Source: Lepidurus packardi (lineage: Eukaryota > Arthropoda > Branchiopoda > Notostraca > Triopsidae). From it: 64,000 nt of DNA. Below the pieces are notes generated by a model. It did no database searches. It was not told the origin of the DNA and saw only the letters and a program-made list of their open reading frames with translations. The translations under genes were made by a program, and so were the position numbers. Each line of letters opens with the position of its first letter. Positions within the stretch are counted from its first letter, which is position 1. The stretch lies in NCBI GenBank assembly GCA_023053545.1, contig JAKZAN010000002.1:1162375-1226374 (forward strand). The letters are read 5' to 3'. Shown piece after piece: positions 53,285-64,000 of this stretch.

Positions 53285-54336
53285 TCAGTTTGTGTCTGAC
53301 TTGACTTGACGCTTTTGCAAAGCAGAAGCCAAGTCCTGTTTCAAGGCTTGCTGTTGACGTTGGTCTGAAAGGGAATTAATGGAGCGCAAGCCATTGACGA
53401 TGTCTTTGGTTTTGCCAAAGTAAATCTCGTTTAAGGTGTTGCGGATCTTATTCTCCATGTCTTCAATCATCCGACCAATGTTGACAATATGTGGACATAC
53501 CTCACTGACACTGCCGTCGCTATCCGCCTAGGAAAAGGAGCGAAAATGAGTCAATCATGAAATTTTGGGACTCAGGGCCAGTCCGGGCTTTAGCTCTTAC
53601 TTGGCGGGTGAGGCTGCCTCCCAAGTTCATTGTTCCTGAGCCTGGTTTGCTGGTTTGGAGCCAGAGCATGACTGTGCTAGTCAGCTTATAATGGGCGGAT
53701 CTTCCGCTGGACTTTTCCTGGACTTCTATGACGTGAATCGAGTCCCAACAACCCTTGATGTTGCGCTCTCCATTGCCGGCCCGTTTGATGAGGATCACGC
53801 CTGCGAAGCCGTGCTCCAGATCCCATAAGTACACGGAAGACACGCCTCCTTCAAAGTACATTTGGCGGTACTGGTCGAAGGCGATGTTGCATTCGACTTC
53901 CATTTTGCGTAAGCGTTCCGAGGGCATGGTTCCGTCCTCCAGTGGAGGATCATAGGTATTACTCCATGGCGACCTGATGAAATAGATAACATTGAAAAAT
54001 AACAGCTGAAATGGGGGAAGAATAAACGATTTTTAGCAAGTTTTTGGAATTAGTTTGTCACCTGTAGGAGTCACCGTCTCTGTTGTAATCACACAAAAGG
54101 TATTCTTTGCCATTGGACTTGTCACGCAAAACTTTTAAAGGCTGGTCTATGGACGAAAGTAAATCTTCGCATAAATCTGGAACAAGATCGATCAGGTTGC
54201 TCAGGTTTTTCTCGATCTGCTGGGGTGGCAGCCGGCGCATTAAATCCAGAGCCCGGTTGAGTTGTTCTTCACTCTGTAAAAGTAAGCTTGGTTTAGTGGA
54301 AAGAATTATTAAAAGAGACAATGGGACTTTTACCAT
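53285..54336 (-). CDS. CAPZB: F-actin-capping protein subunit beta
   Basis: Caps actin barbed ends as a heterodimer with CAPZA. Minus-strand exons encode about 275 residues. [126 protein letters not shown] then [10 protein letters not shown], and [20 protein letters not shown] are all CapZ-beta. It ends in a basic/polar tentacle (KRQVKSDTN). The start codon 54334-54336 sits alone at the end of exon 1: ATG|GTAAAA, with exon 2 starting AGTGAAGAA (Ser-Glu-Glu). Confidence 0.96.
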
Positions 54337-54832
54337 TTTCGGAAGATTTGTTAGAATTTTAATAGACAACAATCAAAGGGCGTTACACTTCCGGCAACGC
54401 AGAAAACAGACGAGAGAACCCGGCTAAACAAATGACAAATATGCGCTATTGCCAGCTTAAAAGTTTACTGTCTCTAGTTGTATAAGACATGCTTTGTAAG
54501 GAATTGAACATTCGTAATCAAACTAATTACTAATGTTAGTATAATGTACATGCCAATGACTAGGTTTTTATTTCATTTGTAGTTTCTGGCAACGTTAAAT
54601 GAAAATGGCGCCTGCGGGTTGTAGTGTTGTGTATTAGTCAGAATTGTGCAGTTTTTAGGGGCGTTCCGAGCAAGTTTGGCATTGTCAGTCAATATATTTC
54701 AGGTAAGTGAAGTTATAAAATAAACCCCAATAAATAATACGCGGTTACCGACATTGAATTTGTCTAATATAAATTTTCTTGCAGTTTCATTTTCATTTTT
54801 GGGCTGTCGGAGCAGCTTTCCATTGGGTTTGA
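54337..54832. promoter_or_regulatory. bidirectional promoter CAPZB / aPKC and aPKC 5' UTR
   Basis: The aPKC leader has a strong donor (TTTCAG|GTAAGTG, about 54703) and rejoins before 54785. A 12-codon upstream ORF (54599-54637, MKMAPAGCSVVY) could damp translation. CCATTTTC/GGCGCC sequences give a GC-richer core at 54600-54625. Confidence 0.5.
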
Positions 54833-58609
<3,777 letters not shown>

Positions 58610-59428
58610 AATTCCCCCACATAAATGAAACAAAAAACTATTAAGCCAAGTAATATGCTAGGAATTAACTAGTGTTCATTGGGATCTGCCAACGCTCAAC
58701 ACAAATATTCCTTTTTTAATTTTCGTTTTAATATTTTTTTATTACTTTTGTCAAGAGTTATAAGATTTAAGAAAGAAACAAAGGATACAGCTTGGGCTTG
58801 GCAGGTTTATAGTGTATGACACTCACCAGCTAAAACATTCCTTGTTGCTTTCGCATTCTTCCATTTCTAAAACATTCCGCGCTTTAAGAGGAGGAGAAGG
58901 GGGGAAACAAGTCTTAGAAAAAAAAGTTGTTAGATTTAACTGCCACTTAAAAAGAAGGATCAGAGAGGACAAGCTAACACGCAAATTTGACAGTAAAGGT
59001 TTTCTTTTCCAGTCTAACTGTCACACATCTACATGTTTATGACTATTTATGCTTCGTGCTATCTTGGTCTGCCTTTTCTATCTGCATCCCCTTCTTTGGT
59101 GGGAAGATTCCCATATGGCATGCGTAGACGGTCGTATTTTCCCGAGCTATTTGGGCCCGGCATGCAGAAATTTGTAATCTCTCCAAAGTGAAATTGTTTA
59201 GCGATAATAGAAACCTCTAGAAAACAGAAGAATCACAAAGCATATACTACATTGAAAAGAAGGCATTGCGACGCTCACCTCGTGGTCAGCTTCCGGTCTG
59301 TGGCGTTCCTGTTTTGGGCGCGAATTTCTCGCGCCCTTTTTTTATTTCTGCTCCTGGAATATAAACATTTGAGTGTTGCCAAGGATTACAGACTTGTGTC
59401 CTTGGCACGTGTTAGCACTTTTTTTCTT

Positions 59429-59450
59429 GGGGGGGGGGGGGGGGGGGGGG
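59429..59450 (+). repeat. poly-G tract (22 G)
   Basis: Uninterrupted run of 22 guanines; a potential G-quadruplex and sequencing-error hotspot. Confidence 0.95.
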
Positions 59451-61969
59451 AGTAAAGTTTATAGGTGCTCAAAAAGTTGCGGTTCTGGAAAAGGAAAAAG
59501 TTTTATCCCTGAAAGTAGACAAAATATGTGGTCAATTTAAGCAGTTTTTTGGAGGACCACATCTTGGAAGCTGGTTTCTAAATCGAAGGGCCCTTCCTAT
59601 CAGTAGTGGAGGATGCATTTGGATAGAAACGCAATTTAGTAAAAACGATTTGGCGCGCTTAACTGGCAATTTAAGTATCATGCACCTGAAAACGTTATGC
59701 AAATGCCAGTAATTAAAAGCAAACTGTTTTCTACACACAGACAGATACAAAAAAAAAATTTGTTTCAGATTGCTCATGGAAAGACTGTCTGGAATGAACA
59801 CTTTGTGGCCTTGTGTGAGAGAGTTTTCATTCTTGACGTCAAAACGTTCGCTGGTGTTGAGCTTGAGCGGTAAGCAAAGCGGAAAAACTTTCGTTGGGTT
59901 GGGCTATAGCGCTTGGATTTGTACTTGGGGGAAAAACGTTCGCAACACGCCGCAGAACCGAAACCGCGTGCCTTGTGCGGGTCCAGTTTAATTATAGCCT
60001 GTTCCTCGAAAGCTGTTTGGCGAGCGTTTGGAAAGTCTTTAAGAACTTTTTAAAACTTTCTTAGTTCAGTCTAATATATAGCAGCATTCTATGAATCCGT
60101 TGCAAACCAGAGAGATTCACATTAGTTGTATTGGGAACTATAAGGTCTCATTTGGGTTAAGCTTGTTGTCGGTTTCGCAGGATGAAGACCGTTCATGTTC
60201 CGACTCCCCAGGGTGAAATATGACATAGAGGGAAATTTCCTTTTCTTTTTTTTACTAAAGCTTTTCGGTTTCCACTTCTACCCTTTGTTGAGTAAAAAGA
60301 CAAGAAGACTCTAGTCGTTAACCTGGTATTAAAAAAAGAGGAGAGAATTCCAAGGACGGAAAGGAGGGAAAAGGGAGAAGTCAACTTTACAGCTGCACTC
60401 TCATTTCGGTTTTCGGACTCTGCGAACCCACACAGCTGACCCGCTGTGAATATTTTTTTTAATTTTTTTGCACAAGCCTCTTTCAACCAACGTTCAAAGA
60501 GACGGTGATAAATTGAGCCAAGTTGTAAATAGTAGGATAATTTATGATTCCTAGCAAACGTTTTAAGCTTGCAAATTCCGAATCTCTTTCTTAAAGCTTA
60601 AGACAGCTTTGTCGCGATCACAAGTTAACTTTATTGCCCATGACTATTACATTCAATCCACAATGTCATACGCAAGTGGAGTAAATGTAGTCCCAAACGT
60701 AAACGCTAACGCAGGGTTTATGTAAACAGGAAAGCTGTACACGGTGTTTTTAAGATTCCAAGTTACAATTTCTTGTTATTTCTGGATTAGATGGGAATTA
60801 GTTTGAAAATGTGGAGTTAGTTTGGAATGTGGGAAAGGTCTCTTTTTCTTTTTTTGTTTGGACAAGTCTTCGGGGATGGACATAGACATGGGGATTTGCG
60901 TCTGCCAAGTGTCAACAGCTTTGGCTAACTTGGTGTTTTCCTCTTTTTTTTTGTCGCTGCCCGTGGACCTCAAGTGCCAATCCAAAATGGTTCGTTCGAC
61001 GAAATGAGCTCTAGTTACATGGAAATGGGGGTTATTCCCTGCATAATGAGACTTGGCGACTCGCAAAAGATAAATATCTATTCTATACATCAGCCAGCGC
61101 AAGACATTCTGTGTTCTGGAGTCCTCTAATTTTCTTGGCCAAAACGCTTTCGCAACGAGAAGTCTCTTGAGCTCCTTTTACCTCTTTTTCATTCACGAAA
61201 CGTGTCTAGCTGAGGGAGCGGTACGTTAACGTCTCCCTAGTTTTTTTTGTGTTTTTTTTTCATGTAGTTCTTGCTCAAATTTCGGTAAAAGTTGTGGAAG
61301 CTGTTGTCGCCAAACGGTGGTGATTGTTGTAGCTTTCGCAAGACTTCACCAAAATAATAAAATAAATAAATAGAAACTTAAAAAGAACTGTCTAGTCTGT
61401 CCGGGTTCCTCAACGACCCCGATTTTAAGGCCAACTGCGTAGTTTGACCACGCCCACTCGTCACGTTTTTCCGTGTGCGAAAGATTGGCTTTTGCGCGAC
61501 TTGTGAATTGAAAAGAAAAGAGCTTGAAAGCAAAGGGTAGAGTAAAAGCGGCATTAGAAAGGAAGGAGGAAAAAGGGGAGAAGGCCAAGGGAAGTTGCGC
61601 TTTCGGTGAAATCGCGTTAGTCGCAATCGCGAGGGAGCAAAAAAGTACCGTTTTTTGGGATCATGGGAGCTGCTTTTTTCTTTTTACCCGTTTTCCTTTT
61701 TCCTTGTTGTTGTTTGCTTGTTAGAAACTCGTGATGCAGTCTCGCGTCTGGGGGGAAAGGGGCCGGGCTTCTTTCCGACGAGTCCAGGGAGATTGAATTA
61801 CGGGATTATAGTGTTACAACCTCAAAGGTTGTGTTAAAAAAACGCCACGTGTATGTCTCGGTTGTTCCTGATATTACGTTCAGTCGCCCCCTTGAGTGGG
61901 AGGAAAAGGGGGTTTGAGGAGGTCACCAGGAGTTTGTCAGGTGTGAAAAGAAAGGCCACCTACACGTTC

Positions 61970-61995
61970 TGACGTCATGAGAATGCTATGCAAAT
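61970..61995. promoter_or_regulatory. CRE plus octamer pair
   Basis: Full palindromic CRE TGACGTCA (61970-61977) followed 10 bp later by the POU octamer ATGCAAAT (61988-61995). Both match exactly, at the upstream edge of a GC-rich interval. Confidence 0.5.
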
Positions 61996-62029
61996 GAAAG
62001 GAGGGGTCAGACGGGGAGTTTTTCAAGTG

Positions 62030-62400
62030 AAGACCACGCCCTGTTGGCCCGTATAGCGTAAAGTGTAGCCTGTGGGCGCCGCACGATCGCGGTCGCCGTC
62101 TGACGCCTATTTTGACGGGGAATGCGCCGTCTGCTAAAACGCCAAGCGAACAAAAACCTGACGTTGATCGTGAGTCGGGATGCGCGGTAATACGCTTTAA
62201 AGGACGTTTGAATAGCGCGCGACGTTCGTTGCACCAAGCAGCCAGCCATCACGGGAACTGGTCATATCCATGGCGACAGCGAATGTTTGAAAAACGCGCC
62301 ACTACATGCGCGCACCGACCGTCGCTCTTTCGCCGTCCCGCGAGCTGCGAGGGTTCGCGGTTCACTATGGCTGCTAGCGTTGTGTAGACGTGAGTGAAGC
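62030..62400 (+). promoter_or_regulatory. CpG-rich promoter-like interval
   Basis: Many CG dinucleotides (GCGCCGCACGATCGCGGTCGCC at 62087 and similar) in an otherwise AT-rich neighbourhood, without a long ORF. It resembles the GC-rich promoter of a developmental gene; direction is inferred from the donor-like site at about 62595. Confidence 0.35.
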
Positions 62401-64000
62401 GTTGGTATGTGTCTGGGAAGACTATTGGCGTGTTTTCGCCATGGAAACGTAGTGTCAGTTGACTTTTGCGAACGATTCTTGAACATGAGGTGGTGGAAAG
62501 TTGGCGTAGCTAAATTTTAGCGCTTAACCTCGCTGCGGTGAGTGATATAAAGTGATTGAGTATCGCGGGCGAGCAGCGCAGTTTGATCGCTCGAGGTACG
62601 GCAACAAACAGAAGAGAAAATAAGCTTGTCTCGCTTTCCTCTCTCCTAGAGGAAGGAAGAAAAAGTAAAAGAGCTTTGGCTAGAGAAAGAGAGAGAACAT
62701 ATTTAAATAAAGTACAAATTCAAACAGTTTGAGGTGCATCAAAGGTATTTTTTTTTCGAAAATCTTGATTCCTCAGTGTTTTGAGAGTTAACGAGACATG
62801 TTGGTGGTATGGGCTCTTGATTTTGTTTGTTTGTTATATTCCGTTCCATTGCACTGAGGCGTTCGTATACAAAACGAGAAAGTCTTGGAAGTTTGGGAGT
62901 TTTTTTACTTTTTAGCAAGTAGGAAAAGACGGGATCTGTTGGGTCCTGATTAGAGCTGTAATACTTTTTCCCCTGCTCCGTATTTTCTTTTTCTATTTTT
63001 TATTTCACAGTCGCATAACCGTGAATCGCGACACGTTATTGCATAAGCCCAGGGTCGTGACCGAATGTCTTTTCGTGCTTCTCATGCCCAATTTTGGGAA
63101 TGAATCGATTCCAAGATAAACGCGATGTGGCCTTATCTTCTATTTATACAGTTTTGAAACTCCCGAACAAATATTTTCTTGGACTTTTCAATTTTCCATT
63201 GCATTCCTACAGACCCCATTTTTCATTGTTGTCCTTTGAACTTGCTTTCATATGTTTCATATTTAATAAAAAGAAGCATGTAATTTTTCAGTGTTGCGGG
63301 GTCAGTGGAGATAAATTGGCGGCCTCTTAAATACATGGTTCCTCTTTTTGTTTTTTCTGCTCTTTTAAACCTGGATATTTAATGTGTAACTTAATTGTTA
63401 CTCCGGATATAATTAAACCCTGGAACGAGCCAAAATTCCAAGGGGTCTAACTGTCCCATTGTTATGGTTTCTTAACCATTGCGTGCTGTATCCTTACTGT
63501 TTACCGTCCCTCGCGGAAACGTGAAAGGTTATCTCTGTTCTGTTTTCATTGTTGCGATTTCCTCACATCGTCTCTTCCCCTCCATTGTTGTTGTTCTTTA
63601 GCACATTTTTTACATTTTCTACTCCCGCACGGCTTTATTTTTAAAACTTTTCATAGTTGGGTGCTAGGGTTTTCTTGCGTGGGCGAAATAACCCTTGAAG
63701 GGCCCAGCGCAGCAATGAAGTTCTCCATCTCTTTAAAGAAAAAAAAGGCTAAATATGTTTAGTTTTTTTTGCCAAATAATAGACAGAAAAGGAGGAAAAC
63801 TGGTTCAGGCTAGACCACCTTCCCTTTACGGAGAGCGTATATATGCTGTTTTTCGCCCGTCTTGGTTTTACGATTTTTGCCCCTCAAGTCCCTCCCCGCG
63901 CTCCTCCCACTCGGCGCTGTGAGCGGCGGGAAGGGGACGGGGAGGGAGCGAACGGCAAGGCCATACTGCCGCGCAAGCAAGGCTGACAGGAACCCGGGCA

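Larger units (their letters stand above)
58610..64000. other. 5.4 kb without recognisable coding sequence
   Basis: Holds the aPKC 3' UTR, a 22-G tract, pyrimidine-rich stretches and many short chance ORFs with no similarity I can name. From about 61860 it becomes GC-richer with promoter-like features (CRE, octamer, CGCC-rich 62030-62370). CTCGAG|GTACGG at about 62595 could be a 5' UTR donor. 63880-63980 is a second GC-rich block (CCCTCCCCGCGCTCC, GGGACGGGGAGGGAG). It most likely contains the distal promoter and first non-coding exon(s) of a plus-strand gene beyond the window. Confidence 0.5.

Overview
The window looks like nuclear DNA of an arthropod. Genes are dense and intron-rich, with many introns of about 47-120 bp, GT-AG splice sites and T-rich acceptors ending TTTTAG or TTGCAG. 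The proteins are typically metazoan (zizimin-type DOCK, aPKC, LPCAT3, EMC5, CAPZB, MAD2L2). A compact crustacean such as a branchiopod or copepod fits best, but that placement is an inference from gene content and layout, not from a marker gene.

Layout: 1-678 (+) is the 3' end of an unrecognised, probably nuclear protein. 1201-10264 (+) is a DOCK9/10/11-type Rho-family GEF. 11139-12720 (-) is WDR18. 12.7-14.8 kb holds no recognised gene. 14812-16644 (-) is a secreted or membrane Ser/Thr-rich mucin-like protein. 17.4-18 kb carries a dead LINE. 19238-19845 (+) is a small two-exon gene with an APC-like motif. 19981-23118 (-) is an SLC5 transporter. 24853-27001 (-) is LPCAT3, divergent from EMC5 (27392-27899, +). 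28907-30176 (+) is an SLC25A14/30 mitochondrial carrier. 30650-33312 (-) is an SLC9B Na+/H+ antiporter, divergent from CENP-I (33700-36617, +). 37004-40055 (+) is an unrecognised basic nuclear protein with an internal tandem duplication.

40413-44060 (+) is the most unusual part. CMC4, an unnamed 100-aa membrane protein, NDUFAF8 and PIGM lie head-to-tail with overlapping or abutting reading frames. METTL26 follows, and its promoter and first exon appear twice. MINDY4 (44585-46284, -) and a YjbQ/UPF0047 protein (47305-48381, +) diverge from a DRE-containing interval. MAD2L2 (49887-50703, +), eIF5A (51262-52401, +), CAPZB (53285-54336, -) and atypical PKC (54833-58609, +) complete the gene set. 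The last 5.4 kb (58610-64000) holds no recognisable coding sequence and looks like the upstream region of a gene beyond the window.

Functional themes, as inference: mitochondrial biogenesis (CMC4, the membrane micro-ORF, NDUFAF8, SLC25); chromosome segregation and DNA repair (CENP-I, a KEN-box protein, MAD2L2); cell polarity and actin (DOCK, CAPZB, aPKC). Compact divergent promoters are common. No CRISPR array, prokaryotic operon, rRNA or convincing tRNA was seen.
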